DNA of 32,052 bases from JAGNLA01 sp964472265 (GCA_964472265.1 CAYYJO010000020.1:1-32052), one strand, 5' to 3'; counted from the first letter of the stretch, positions 15,849-24,661 are shown. The notes: a model not told the origin generated them from the sequence alone. A program made the numbers and translations.

Positions 15849-16403
15849 TCAGCTGGCCAGGGTTCTTTGTTTGGCTCTGGCAAGCCAGGATTTTTTTATT
15901 AGCCTTAAAACTTTTGTTCCGCCTGTCTGGGTTCCAAACGGCGTGAATCCCAGTGAGAGAGCGAGCGAGAAACTGCGGGTGTTGCCCGGTATTACGAAGG
16001 TGTCGACAAAATAGATGTCGAACTCCCTGAAGATTTCATCAAGAACCATTGCACAGGCATCTTTTCCAAAACCCTTGCCCCACATGGCTTTTTCACCGAT
16101 AACGATGAAGAGTTCACCCTTGTGCTCGGGTTCATAGATGTGGCAGACGATGTCGCCGATAATGATGCCATCGACGTCTATTGCCCACAGGTAGTCCTGG
16201 CTGTCGATGCGGTTTTTCAGCCAGCGGTGGCTCTCGTTCATGGCTTGCTGATAGGTGAGGGGACGAGCGGAAAGGTCTGACGGCATGCCCATGGTTTGAA
16301 GGATTTCCGGATCAGTCATCCAATGGGCACGCTGGACAAGGTCTTGCTCAACCAGCGGTCTAAGCATAACATTTTGTCCACGAAGAACCTTTTTGACGGC
16401 CAC
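15849..16403 (-). CDS. GNAT-family N-acetyltransferase (RimJ/RimL type)
   Basis: The 184 residues are the usual length for the RimJ/RimL-like branch, which acetylates N-termini or small amines using acetyl-CoA in the cytoplasm. VMLRPLVEQD (12-21) is the typical first strand. MWGKGFGKDACAMV (107-120) is the acetyl-CoA pyrophosphate loop (Q/RxxGxG/A type). PGNTRSFSLALSLGF (139-153) is the C-terminal motif B region with the Asn and the LGF of the family. The start is GTG 16403 with AAAGGAGA six bases upstream. It has its own promoter and diverges from the HD/thyX operon. The substrate is unknown. Confidence 0.9.
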   Translation of the reverse strand: MAVKKVLRGQNVMLRPLVEQDLVQRAHWMTDPEILQTMGMPSDLSARPLTYQQAMNESHRWLKNRIDSQDYLWAIDVDGIIIGDIVCHIYEPEHKGELFIVIGEKAMWGKGFGKDACAMVLDEIFREFDIYFVDTFVIPGNTRSFSLALSLGFTPFGTQTGGTKVLRLIKKSWLARAKQRTLAS

Positions 16404-16441
16404 GTGCGTCTCCTTTCTAAACTGTAAAACTCCTATTTATT

Positions 16442-16470
16442 AAAATAGGCAGAATCAGTCATGGAGTCAA
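16442..16470 (-). promoter_or_regulatory. Promoter of the GNAT gene
   Basis: The minus strand has TTGACT (16470-16465), a 17-base spacer, and TATTTT (16447-16442), 38 bases before GTG 16403. The match and spacing are good. Confidence 0.65.
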
Positions 16471-16530
16471 CAGATTAATTTTATAAATTGGAAACATTTG
16501 GGTACATATTAAATATGATAAATTCGAGAT

Positions 16531-16620
16531 TTTGCACAAAATTTGACAAATTTTGAGAAAATTGTGCAAATTATTATAATCGACATTTTCGGGTCATTTT
16601 CGGTATATTAATTGCACAAA
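16531..16620. repeat. Inverted repeat TTTGCACAA / TTGTGCAAA with a third half-site, possible operator
   Basis: TTTGCACAA (16531-16539) and TTGTGCAAA (16562-16570) are perfect nine-base arms separated by 22 bases. A further TTGCACAAA lies at 16612-16620. All are within the AT-rich divergent intergenic region between the GNAT gene and the HD/thyX operon, upstream of both promoters. The spacing suits a dimeric regulator on two helical faces, or a looped or cruciform structure. No regulator is encoded next to it. Confidence 0.5.
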
Positions 16621-16640
16621 CTGTCGATCCCGGCTGTGAG

Positions 16641-16669
16641 TTGACCCAGACTCTCGCAAGGGATAAAAT
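16641..16669 (+). promoter_or_regulatory. Promoter of the HD/thyX operon
   Basis: TTGACC (16641-16646), a 17-base spacer, and TAAAAT (16664-16669) are near consensus. The ATG lies at 16690 with AAGGAG at 16678-16683, so the untranslated leader should be only about a dozen bases. Confidence 0.75.
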
Positions 16670-16689
16670 GAGCGTTCAAGGAGTGTGTC

Positions 16690-17244
16690 ATGCCCACAAG
16701 AGAAGAGGCTTATAACCTCGTTACCTCGAAGATTTCCAACAAGAATCTCGTCAAGCACATGCTCGCTCTTGAAGCCATAATGAGAGAGCTGGCACCGATG
16801 TTTGACGGTAATCCCGAAATCTGGGGGCTTGCTGGCCTTGTTCACGACGTGGACTACATGGAAACTGAAAAAGACCCCAAAAATCACGCCCTCGTCGGTG
16901 CAAAACTCCTGAAGGAACTGGGTTACCCCGACGACCTCGTAAAAGCTGTCGCCGCCCACAACCCAGAAAACGGAACAAAGATAGAAACCAGAATGGATTT
17001 AGCCCTTCACGTCGGCGATCCCCTGACCGGGCTGATCGTTGCCTGCGCACTCATCCACCCCGCAAAAAAACTTGAGCCAATCGATGTTGATTTCGTCATA
17101 AACCGTTTTGGTGAAAGAAGATTTGCAGCCGGGGCAAATCGTGAACAGATACAGAGGTGTGAGGAGCTTGGTCTCTCGCTGCCTCAGTTTGTCGAAATAG
17201 GCCTCAGGGCAATGAAGAAAATCACAAAGGAGCTGGGGCTTTAA
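16690..17244 (+). CDS. HD-domain phosphohydrolase
   Basis: The protein has 184 residues and is cytoplasmic. The HD-superfamily metal site is complete: His23, the His52-Asp53 dyad in GLVHDVDYME, His66, His90 in AVAAHNPENG, and Asp110 in LALHVGDPLTGLI. This layout matches small stand-alone HDIG/HDIA hydrolases, which act on nucleotides or other phosphate esters. The substrate cannot be read from sequence. It is the first gene of a four-gene operon, and its TAA is followed directly by the ATG of the ThyX gene with no gap. That makes a role in nucleotide metabolism an attractive inference. The start ATG has AAGGAG seven bases upstream. Confidence 0.85.
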   Translation: MPTREEAYNLVTSKISNKNLVKHMLALEAIMRELAPMFDGNPEIWGLAGLVHDVDYMETEKDPKNHALVGAKLLKELGYPDDLVKAVAAHNPENGTKIETRMDLALHVGDPLTGLIVACALIHPAKKLEPIDVDFVINRFGERRFAAGANREQIQRCEELGLSLPQFVEIGLRAMKKITKELGL

Positions 17245-18690
17245 ATGCCGGGAACCACAAGGCTTGTAATGCTCACCCACACAAACGAGCCACAGCGAAT
17301 CTGCACGGCTGCAGCAAGACTTTCCTCGCTCCCGGGTTCGCCAACCCAAATACTTGACGAAACTCCCGAGGGTGGCTACCCCGACTTCATCAGGCGAATA
17401 CTCTCGATGGGTCACCACTCCATCATGGAGCACGCCAACTTCACAATCGCCTTTGAAAACGTCTCGGTTTTTGTAGAGCAATTTGTCATTGGCTTCAGAC
17501 TCGCCTCATACACGGTAAAATCCCGCCGTTACGTCTCCCACGCCGATGCAGGCTACATCGTTCCGCAACTCTCACAGGAAGAGCAATCAACCACCCTCTT
17601 TGGCGGTGAGGACAAACCATACGTAGGTCCTGAGTTTTATGGCCCCCTGTCGCAAAGATACCTCCACTACTGCGAGGGGCTGTTTCTGGCCTACAAAAAA
17701 CTCTGCGAAATAGGCATCCCTGTCGAGGACGCAAGATTTGTGATCCCCTACTCCTTCAAGTCAAACTTCATCATGACCGGAAACGCAAGATCGTGGATGC
17801 ACCTGATTTATTGCGCTCTCAACGGCAAAGGCAAGCGGTACCCTGAAATCAACTGGGTCGGCGTCAAACTGCTTGAGATGCTGACAAAGGAAGCCCCCGC
17901 ACTGTTTTCAAAGGTCGACGCAATCGAGCAGGGGTATTATCAAAAAGAAGAGCAGCTGGCATCCATCGTTTCCAAACTCAAACTCGAAAAAAAGTTCAAC
18001 AACCCGAAGGTTGAAATACTTGAGCACACACCAGACCCTGACAGAATCGTTGCAAAATCAGCGCTCGCCACCGCTTCAAGGACATCAACCGAAGCAATAG
18101 ACAACATTTTGACAAAAGAACTCATCGCCGATGCCGTGAAAATCGTGGACACAAACCTGCACCAGCGTGAATTTGAGCAGGCTTTCTTCACATTCAGGCT
18201 TTCAGGCATGAGCCTCCCGACCCTCACCCATTTCACCCGCCACAGGATGCAGGGCTTGATTGTTCCAAGCTTCATCGAGGCAGGGTTGTCGCCGGAAATC
18301 GTCATTCCGCCTCTGGTTCAAAAGAAGCCCGAAGCCCTGGCCATCTTCAACTCGGCACTAGCCCAGCAGAAGAGTTTCTGGGAGGCGATGGACAGGTTCG
18401 ACGTTCCACCGGAAAACAGGGTCTATGCTTACCTTTCAGGCCAGACAATAGACATCATAACCACCATGAGCATCAGGGAACTGCAACATTTCTTCCAGCT
18501 GCGAACCTGCAACCGCGCACAGTGGGAAATAAGGGATTACGCCATCGAGATGCTCCAGAAGGTCAAAAAAATCGCCCCCAACTGCTTCAAGCGTTCCGGG
18601 GCAAGTTGCTTCCGCGACTCACGCTGCCGCGAGGGCAGGATGACCTGTGGGAAAGAACGTGAGATGAGGGAATACTTCGGAGGGCTTTGA
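17245..18690 (+). CDS. thyX: Tandem (fused) FAD-dependent thymidylate synthase ThyX
   Basis: ThyX makes dTMP from dUMP using methylene-THF, FAD and NADPH. Usual ThyX has 210-260 residues and acts as a homotetramer. This one has 481 and two ThyX domains in tandem. The N half (about 1-225) keeps GHHSIMEHANFTI (56-68), the SxRY part (Ser93, Arg95, Tyr96) and TGNARSWMH (178-186), but reads GFR at 83-85 where RHR belongs. The C half (about 255-450) has the exact RHRX7S signature (Arg332-His333-Arg334 to Ser342), RELQHFFQLR (411-420) and AQWEIR (425-430), but lacks RY after the Ser. The halves thus hold complementary parts of the motif set. The C-terminus adds four spaced Cys (447, 455, 461, 468), a possible metal site. 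It abuts the HD gene upstream. Confidence 0.88.
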   Translation: MPGTTRLVMLTHTNEPQRICTAAARLSSLPGSPTQILDETPEGGYPDFIRRILSMGHHSIMEHANFTIAFENVSVFVEQFVIGFRLASYTVKSRRYVSHADAGYIVPQLSQEEQSTTLFGGEDKPYVGPEFYGPLSQRYLHYCEGLFLAYKKLCEIGIPVEDARFVIPYSFKSNFIMTGNARSWMHLIYCALNGKGKRYPEINWVGVKLLEMLTKEAPALFSKVDAIEQGYYQKEEQLASIVSKLKLEKKFNNPKVEILEHTPDPDRIVAKSALATASRTSTEAIDNILTKELIADAVKIVDTNLHQREFEQAFFTFRLSGMSLPTLTHFTRHRMQGLIVPSFIEAGLSPEIVIPPLVQKKPEALAIFNSALAQQKSFWEAMDRFDVPPENRVYAYLSGQTIDIITTMSIRELQHFFQLRTCNRAQWEIRDYAIEMLQKVKKIAPNCFKRSGASCFRDSRCREGRMTCGKEREMREYFGGL

Positions 18691-18692
18691 CC

Positions 18693-20426
18693 ATGAAGAA
18701 ACACCTTTGGGCAATCATCATCCTGGCAATCCTTGCAGCCGGCCTGATCGCAATCCAGTTCAGACAACCACTCGCCCTCAACTTTGACGGTGGTTACAAC
18801 GCAGCAAACACTGATGCGCTGATGCATTTCCACAAGTTCCCGTTCTCCGGCTCACCCATTCTGCCGTTTGCCCTTTCAGCCTTCTTTGGTCTGATTGCCG
18901 GTTCGGCTTCCGCAGGTGTGAAGCTGGCGTCCACTCTGTCTCTTGTGACTGTCGGCGTCATGATCTACGCATTCATAAGAAAAATTACAAACGACACAAC
19001 TGCCTCCATCGCCGCCTTGCTTGGCTGGTGTGTCACCCTCGGCGTCTTCACCTTCATCGCCGGCTACCTCAAACAGACGGTTGCACTTCCCTTTGTTGTT
19101 GGTGGACTGATGGCGCTCTGGTTTGCCATTTCTGAAAAGAAATGGTTCTGGTGGGTTTTGTGGGGTGTCGGCCTTGTTGGTTCGTACCTTTGCCATACGC
19201 CAAGCGTCATGGTTTTCATGGTATCATCAGTGTTCGTTGCCTCCGTGCTATTCTGGATGGATGGCGGAAAACGTGAAAAAACCATCGCAATCATCCTCTG
19301 GGTCGGAATAGGCATCGGATTGCTGAGCATTCCGTGGTCGGTTCCGTTCCTTTCAAAATATGTTCCACAGCTTTCACTTGGTGGCTGGCGAACAATACTC
19401 ATCTACATCAAAGGCCTCTTCTCGTACCGCTACCAGATGACCACGGACTTTACATGGTGGACAGTGCCTGTGCTCCTGGCTCCGATTGCTGGACTTGTGC
19501 TCGTGTGGCTCAAGAACCGCAAGCTGGCGCTCTGGTTTTTTGCCTTCAGTGCAGCAGTCATGCTCATCTCCCTGTTTGCAGTAAAATATGAGTGGCAGGG
19601 AAGAAACGTCATGACTTTCCTGGTGCCAATCGCCATGCTCACCGGTCTTGCCTGCTGGTACGGGGCTTCCTGGCTCGTGAAGTACAAGAGACCGAGAATT
19701 GTCGTGTCAATTCTTCTTGCTGCAACAATCTTCTTCATGGCTGGTTGGCCAGCAACCGTTGTAAAATACGTCAAAGACGCCAAACCGATCATCACCACTT
19801 CGCAGCTTGACGATCTTGGCAGATTCCTTGGAAAAGACGGAGTCGGTAACAAATATCTCCCAAACCTCTACGCAAGGCATGGCCTCAGATTCTGGGCAAC
19901 CTACGCCACAAAACAGTATGTTGGCGTGTTCTTTTATGACTGGGACAGGAAAACAATCGGCATAAGACAGAGCAGGTCGGGCGAAGACCTTGGCCCAAGC
20001 CACACACCTGTTCCGGGTGAATTCATCCTCGTCTCAAAAAAAGCAGTATCACAGTGGGCAACAACCCAGTGCGACGGCGAGAAGCTCAAAGCCTTCATTC
20101 CAACCCGAACACAGGAATACCTTGGCGTAACCGTTGATTCCGTCGACAGGCTCGATGGCGTCTGGCTTTCCCTGCGCGACAGGGACTGGAACCTGCTCAA
20201 GAAAGCCACCTTCAACGATGTCACATACGGAAGAAATTCAATAGGCATACTGCTTACCGACGTTCCAAAAGGTGAGTATTTCGTGCAGGTTGGCTGGAAA
20301 GACCACACCCTTGCTCCGGCAAAAACGATAATTGAAGAAAACTATCTAAGCTACGCCCAGACTGATTTTGCCATGAGGGCGCAGTCCGAAGAATATCTTA
20401 TCATCGAGGCAAAAGAGGTAAAATGA
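18693..20426 (+). CDS. Polytopic membrane protein, GT-C glycosyltransferase-like
   Basis: The protein has 577 residues. ATG 18693 is used because GGAGGG (18679-18684) lies eight bases before it. About ten hydrophobic segments fill residues 5-360, followed by a soluble C-terminal domain of about 200 residues. After the first helix comes NFDGGYNAANTDALMHFHKF (30-49), with Asp32 and Asp41 in the first extracytoplasmic loop. GT-C enzymes such as ArnT/PMT relatives carry catalytic acidic residues there. The family call is therefore by topology and position, not by a diagnostic motif. The C-terminal part (RHGLRFWATYATKQYVGVFF onward) would be periplasmic and resembles the beta-rich tails of this group. 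It starts three bases after the thyX stop and overlaps the next gene, so it belongs to the same operon. Confidence 0.6.
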   Translation: MKKHLWAIIILAILAAGLIAIQFRQPLALNFDGGYNAANTDALMHFHKFPFSGSPILPFALSAFFGLIAGSASAGVKLASTLSLVTVGVMIYAFIRKITNDTTASIAALLGWCVTLGVFTFIAGYLKQTVALPFVVGGLMALWFAISEKKWFWWVLWGVGLVGSYLCHTPSVMVFMVSSVFVASVLFWMDGGKREKTIAIILWVGIGIGLLSIPWSVPFLSKYVPQLSLGGWRTILIYIKGLFSYRYQMTTDFTWWTVPVLLAPIAGLVLVWLKNRKLALWFFAFSAAVMLISLFAVKYEWQGRNVMTFLVPIAMLTGLACWYGASWLVKYKRPRIVVSILLAATIFFMAGWPATVVKYVKDAKPIITTSQLDDLGRFLGKDGVGNKYLPNLYARHGLRFWATYATKQYVGVFFYDWDRKTIGIRQSRSGEDLGPSHTPVPGEFILVSKKAVSQWATTQCDGEKLKAFIPTRTQEYLGVTVDSVDRLDGVWLSLRDRDWNLLKKATFNDVTYGRNSIGILLTDVPKGEYFVQVGWKDHTLAPAKTIIEENYLSYAQTDFAMRAQSEEYLIIEAKEVK

Positions 20427-21790
20427 TGAAAAAACTGGTTTCAATGGCGATAATTCTCGCAATCGCCTGCACGATGCTTTCAGGTTGCGGTGCAGACACG
20501 CCTGGCTCAAAGGTGCTTGAGGTGCTCAAGCTCATGGGCAAAGGCGACTGGGCGACTGTTTACGACAAACTCAACAGTTTTTCAAAGTACAACCCCGACA
20601 AGGAAGTCTGGGTTGCCCAGATGACTGAAGCCGGGAAACCACTGGTTGAATTCCTCAAAGACGCCCGGTTCGAGGTTGAGTCAGAGCAGTTCGAAAATGA
20701 GTGGTCCTATGAAGGAGCAAAGTTCACAGACGTAACCAGGGTTACTGTCAGGATGCTTCCTGGTCAGACAAAAGAATGGCCTGTTGATTTTCCGTTTGCA
20801 GCAACCCTTGGACAAACCATGCGCTGTGAGTTTCTTTATTCAGATTTGAAGGAAAACCCAGGCGTTGTAGTCAACATGGGCAAGCCACCGCTCTCACACT
20901 GGGTTTACATGGTAAAGGCGAAGGACGAATACGCTGCTCCTGGACCGGCATTCGTTGTCTCCGATCCTGACCCCGAAAAGCCCGGGCAACCGCCTGTTGC
21001 AAGCTTCTACTGGATTTTTGACAAGGACTACAAGGGAAAATATCTTGCAGTTCCTTTTGAAACCTACACAAAAACACTCGTTGCGGAAATCAATCCTGAC
21101 GATGGAACGATACATTTTGTCAGGCAGGTCTGGCCTGTTCCGGCTCAGCCCGAGCAGATATTCATGGATGCCATTTTCAGGCCGTACGAACAAAAGATAG
21201 GCGCTGACAACATTGCAACCATGGATCTACTCCCGCTTGCTGAGCCATCCTACAACCCATATTCCAAAGCCATCAGAGAGTCTGTTGCACAGATTCTCAA
21301 GCTCTACACAATAAACAAACTTGGCGGATACGGCGCTTTCCATGACAAATACCCGAAAGGCCTACTTTCAATCAGGCCTGGCTCAATGCTTCATGTAATG
21401 CCATTCACCGATGTCAACGGCAAAAAATTCACCGTCAAAGACCTTGCCAGTGGTGGCAAGATTGCAGTGATCATCGTCAGTTCATGCGGATCATGCCAGA
21501 ATACTGGCCTGGAAGTGATGAAAGCCCTTGAAACCTTTGGCCTTCCACAGTCAAAGGTTGTGTTTATATCAACATCGGCCAGGGAGAAGCTTGGCGATTT
21601 CGAAAAGAAGATTGGCTCGGCCAGGCTTGTCATCGATGACAAACAGGTTCACATCCTGAACCTCAAACTCTCCACCACGCCATCGATGATGATTCTCAGC
21701 TCAGACTCAAAGGTTCTTGCCTTCTGCGAAAGCCACGACATCGACAACAAGACCGTTTTCAACCGCGAGATGAACCAGGCATTCAAATGA
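20423..21790 (+). CDS. Lipoprotein with C-terminal thioredoxin-like (TlpA/redoxin) domain
   Basis: The protein has 455 residues. The signal peptide ends in lipobox MLSGC (Cys22). Residues 25-310 form a domain I do not recognise, starting with a short DUF4878-like helical part (VLEVLKLMGKGDWATVYDKL) and then beta-rich sequence. Residues about 325-455 form a thioredoxin fold: strand IAVIIVSS, active-site Cys355-Gly-Ser-Cys358 at the helix start, and cis-Pro420 in STTPSMMIL. It should therefore be a membrane-tethered extracytoplasmic thiol oxidoreductase. The start overlaps the previous stop (ATGA, 20423-20426) behind GAGG. It is the last gene of the operon, and a strong terminator follows 17 bases later. 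Confidence 0.85.
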   Translation: MMKKLVSMAIILAIACTMLSGCGADTPGSKVLEVLKLMGKGDWATVYDKLNSFSKYNPDKEVWVAQMTEAGKPLVEFLKDARFEVESEQFENEWSYEGAKFTDVTRVTVRMLPGQTKEWPVDFPFAATLGQTMRCEFLYSDLKENPGVVVNMGKPPLSHWVYMVKAKDEYAAPGPAFVVSDPDPEKPGQPPVASFYWIFDKDYKGKYLAVPFETYTKTLVAEINPDDGTIHFVRQVWPVPAQPEQIFMDAIFRPYEQKIGADNIATMDLLPLAEPSYNPYSKAIRESVAQILKLYTINKLGGYGAFHDKYPKGLLSIRPGSMLHVMPFTDVNGKKFTVKDLASGGKIAVIIVSSCGSCQNTGLEVMKALETFGLPQSKVVFISTSAREKLGDFEKKIGSARLVIDDKQVHILNLKLSTTPSMMILSSDSKVLAFCESHDIDNKTVFNREMNQAFK

Positions 21791-21807
21791 TACAAAAATA
21801 GCTCCAC

Positions 21808-21835
21808 AAAACCCCCGCTGTTTGCGGGGGTTTTT
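21808..21835. terminator. Intrinsic terminator of the HD/thyX operon
   Basis: AAAACCCCCGC (21808-21818) and GCGGGGGTTTTT (21824-21835) form a long GC-rich stem around a five-base loop, followed by a T run. The A run on the left also permits termination from the other side. Confidence 0.92.
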
Positions 21836-21843
21836 CGTTTTAT

Positions 21844-21873
21844 TTGAACCGCTATTGATTCATCTGGTATTAT
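21844..21873 (+). promoter_or_regulatory. Promoter of the PQQ/FN3/stalk protein gene
   Basis: TTGAAC (21844-21849), an 18-base spacer and TATTAT (21868-21873) lie directly after the operon terminator. AAGGAGG (21881-21887) and a TTG start at 21893 follow. Confidence 0.6.
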
Positions 21874-21892
21874 CTTACTAAAGGAGGCTGCC

Positions 21893-24409
21893 TTGAAGCA
21901 TCTATTGGTTTGCCTTGTGATTGCCATTTCCATGCCGTTTTTTGCTCCTGTTTCTTCAGAGGAGCCACTGATGGGTTGGCCTCAGTTTGCCTGTGACGTC
22001 GAGCACTCGTCGATTGCCCTGGACACATGGGATTACAGTCTCTACAGGACACCGGCCTGGACACTGAACATCAAGGGCACTGAATCCTACTCAAGAAATC
22101 CCGTTGTGGACAAAGGCGTGATGATCATTGCCGACACAGAGAGGGTTTACTGCCAGGATGTCATTTCAGGCAAGCAGAGATGGGCAACCGATTTGTTTGG
22201 CGAGTGCGGAGGATCGTGCGCAATCATTGACGACAGGGTGCTTGTCCCGCTCCGTGACAGAATCGTAGCCTTAGACCTTACGACCGGAGAGGCCAAATCC
22301 TCTCTTGAAACCGGTTCCAGTCCATCGTCTCCAAGCTTCTACAAAGATGACATAAACTCATTTTTCTACTTCTCAACCGGCGGACAACCTGGAACAGCAG
22401 TAAAATTCAATCTTGGTTTGGGTAGAAAAAGCTGGGAAGTCAAAACCGAATGGGGAGCACCCGGTGGACTTGGCGTGAATGTAGAGCAAGGACTCGTCGG
22501 CATCCCATCTCATTACACCATTGAATGTGCAGATGAATCCACGGGTTCCTTTGGCTCAACCCTCGAAGTCAACACCCAGTCATTTTCGGCAACCTCGGCA
22601 ATCGGCGATTACTGCGTTTTCACCATGTCAGGCGGGGAGATATACCTTCTGCCAAAACCTTACGAACGCTGGAATCCGCTAATCATCGATGTTGGTGGAT
22701 TCACATTCTGGCCACCGGCAAGGTTCGGCGAAAAGCTCATCGAAGGCAACCAGGACGGAAGGGTGGTTTGTTTCGACGTCACCGGCAAGATCGCCTGGGA
22801 TGTGAAGATGCCGAATTCCGTAACAGGTGGATGCACGATCATGGGTGAAAAGGTGCTTGTTCCGGTCGGTGGCTCCGACAAAACAAAAACGGGCGTTTAC
22901 ATTCTCGACGCCACAAACGGAAACCAGCTTGACTTCATAAACATTCAGGCCGAGGTTGTTTTCCAGCCGGTTGTGGCATGGAGAAGGATGTTTGTCGAGT
23001 ACGGCAAAAACGACAGGTATTCAAACCGCTACGTTTCTTGCTTTGGCAAGAAGCCAAGGACAACTGACCAGGAACCAAAACTCGAAATCAAAAACGGAAA
23101 ATTCGATGCTGAAGTGGGTTGGATGGATGAGATTCTCAGGCAGGTAACGCTAGTTAACACCGGCAAGGTCTCAATTGATCTACTCCTGACCGGTGAAAAC
23201 CTGCTGCAGCCAACCGTTGATGCGATAACAATCGCTCCTGGTGCAACCGAAACCCTGAGGGTCAAGGTGCTTGGCAAGAACAGGCCGGGCAAGTACCAGG
23301 CAAAGATTAACTGCCACATCCTCGACCCAGACTATGGCGACCGGTCTCTAGGCTACATAACTGCAAACATCACCATAAAGGACTCGCCGCCTCCTCCACC
23401 TGCCGAACAACCGCCAAATCCACCGCAAGACCTTCAGGCAAGAGTGGTCTACGACTACATCCAGCTTGAATGGAAAGCGCCTGACAAGGGTGCAGAACCA
23501 ATTGGATACAACATCTTCAGGACTGTCGGAAACGATCCTTTCGGCAAAACGCCTGTTAACAAGGAGAAGATCACAGACCTCACCTACGCTGACAAGGAAG
23601 TAATCCCCGGGCTCAATTACTCGTACCGTGCTGTAGCTTTGGGAAAGGGCGGACTGGTCTCAGACCCGTCGAATGTGGTATCCGCCGAAGTCCCGATAAA
23701 ACTGGTCGCAGTCAAAAACCTGACGGCAAAAGCACAGGGTGACGGTGTTCTCCTTTCCTGGGAATCAGAGCAACCGGTGAGTTTCCTGATCGAGCGTGAC
23801 GGCTCCCAGATCGGAATAACCACCGACCACGTCTTCACCGACTCAAATCCGCCAAAAACCAAACTAATCTACAAAGTCTACCCAACCAAGGATTCGCTCA
23901 TCGGTCCCGAAGCCTTCACAATCATTGACCTGACGCCGGAACAGCCTGAACCGGAGCCTGAACCAAACCCAGAGCCGAATCCTGATCCAACACCAAACCC
24001 GCCGCCAGAGGTTAAAAAAACAATCATCGAATTCACGGCAGGAATGGAAATAGCAACTGTAAACGGTGTGGCCAAGTTCTCAGGAGCACCACCCTACATA
24101 AGCGGCGGAAGGTTGATGGTTCCTTTCAGATTTCTGGGGGAATCGCTCGGAGCCAAGGTGGATTTCACGACAGACCCTAAAACCACCAAGGTTTTGACTG
24201 TCACTTATCTTCTTGCTGGCATTAAAGTGACGCTTGTGATGGGAAGCAAGATTGCATCTGTTGGTGAAAACACGGTCGAACTCGATGTTCCACCAGAGAT
24301 AAAAGATGGTAGAACATATGTTCCTCTGAGATTTGTGACCGCAGCGCTTGGTGGAGATGTGGCCTGGAATGCTGCCGAGAAGAAGGCAACAATCACTTAT
24401 CCGAAATAG
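21893..24409 (+). CDS. Secreted PQQ-repeat/FN3 protein with C-terminal stalk domain
   Basis: The protein has 838 residues. The start is TTG, fixed by AAGGAGG five bases upstream and by the signal peptide that follows (cleavage near PVSSEE, residue 23). Residues about 27-390 hold PQQ-like propeller blades (GWPQFACDVEHSS, VISGKQRWATDLFG, FDVTGKIAWDVKM), which need not bind PQQ. An Ig/CARDH-like domain is at about 395-500, FN3-like domains at about 506-600 and 602-680, then a Pro/Glu/Asn-rich linker (681-706). The stalk domain (708-838) carries RLMVPFRFLGESLGAKVDF and RTYVPLRFVTAALGGDVAWN. The same plan occurs in the decayed gene at 2126-4158. It probably is a cell-surface structural or binding protein. 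No catalytic residues are evident. Confidence 0.85.
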   Translation: MKHLLVCLVIAISMPFFAPVSSEEPLMGWPQFACDVEHSSIALDTWDYSLYRTPAWTLNIKGTESYSRNPVVDKGVMIIADTERVYCQDVISGKQRWATDLFGECGGSCAIIDDRVLVPLRDRIVALDLTTGEAKSSLETGSSPSSPSFYKDDINSFFYFSTGGQPGTAVKFNLGLGRKSWEVKTEWGAPGGLGVNVEQGLVGIPSHYTIECADESTGSFGSTLEVNTQSFSATSAIGDYCVFTMSGGEIYLLPKPYERWNPLIIDVGGFTFWPPARFGEKLIEGNQDGRVVCFDVTGKIAWDVKMPNSVTGGCTIMGEKVLVPVGGSDKTKTGVYILDATNGNQLDFINIQAEVVFQPVVAWRRMFVEYGKNDRYSNRYVSCFGKKPRTTDQEPKLEIKNGKFDAEVGWMDEILRQVTLVNTGKVSIDLLLTGENLLQPTVDAITIAPGATETLRVKVLGKNRPGKYQAKINCHILDPDYGDRSLGYITANITIKDSPPPPPAEQPPNPPQDLQARVVYDYIQLEWKAPDKGAEPIGYNIFRTVGNDPFGKTPVNKEKITDLTYADKEVIPGLNYSYRAVALGKGGLVSDPSNVVSAEVPIKLVAVKNLTAKAQGDGVLLSWESEQPVSFLIERDGSQIGITTDHVFTDSNPPKTKLIYKVYPTKDSLIGPEAFTIIDLTPEQPEPEPEPNPEPNPDPTPNPPPEVKKTIIEFTAGMEIATVNGVAKFSGAPPYISGGRLMVPFRFLGESLGAKVDFTTDPKTTKVLTVTYLLAGIKVTLVMGSKIASVGENTVELDVPPEIKDGRTYVPLRFVTAALGGDVAWNAAEKKATITYPK

Positions 24410-24570
24410 AAAACCATGACTTGGCCGGTATATTGAGTTATCGAAAAGAGCTCCCTCATCCGGCTTTCAGCCACCTTCTCCCGCTAACGCAGGCGAAGGT
24501 TTTGCAGTTCTCATCTTTGTTTGTCCCCCTTGGTAAGGGGGAATTAAAGCGGGTTCTTATTTTTTTCACA

Positions 24571-24661
24571 ATAAACCCACCGGCACTTCGTGCCACCTCC
24601 CTTCATAATGGAGGCAAAAAATATTGTTTTTTCTTATCTTTTTTGTTTATTACCACTTTGA
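24571..24661 (+). repeat. 91-bp direct repeat, copy 1
   Basis: This block runs from ATAAACCCAC to TACCACTTTGA and recurs 320 bases later with a single mismatch (A at 24579, T at 24899). It contains the hairpin GGCACTTCGTGCC (24582-24594) and CCTCC..GGAGG (24596-24614), then a T-rich tract. Confidence 0.92.

Noticed and set aside
18687..18692. TTG start for the GT-C-like protein
   Set aside because: It is only two or three bases from GGAGGG. The ATG two codons later has proper spacing.
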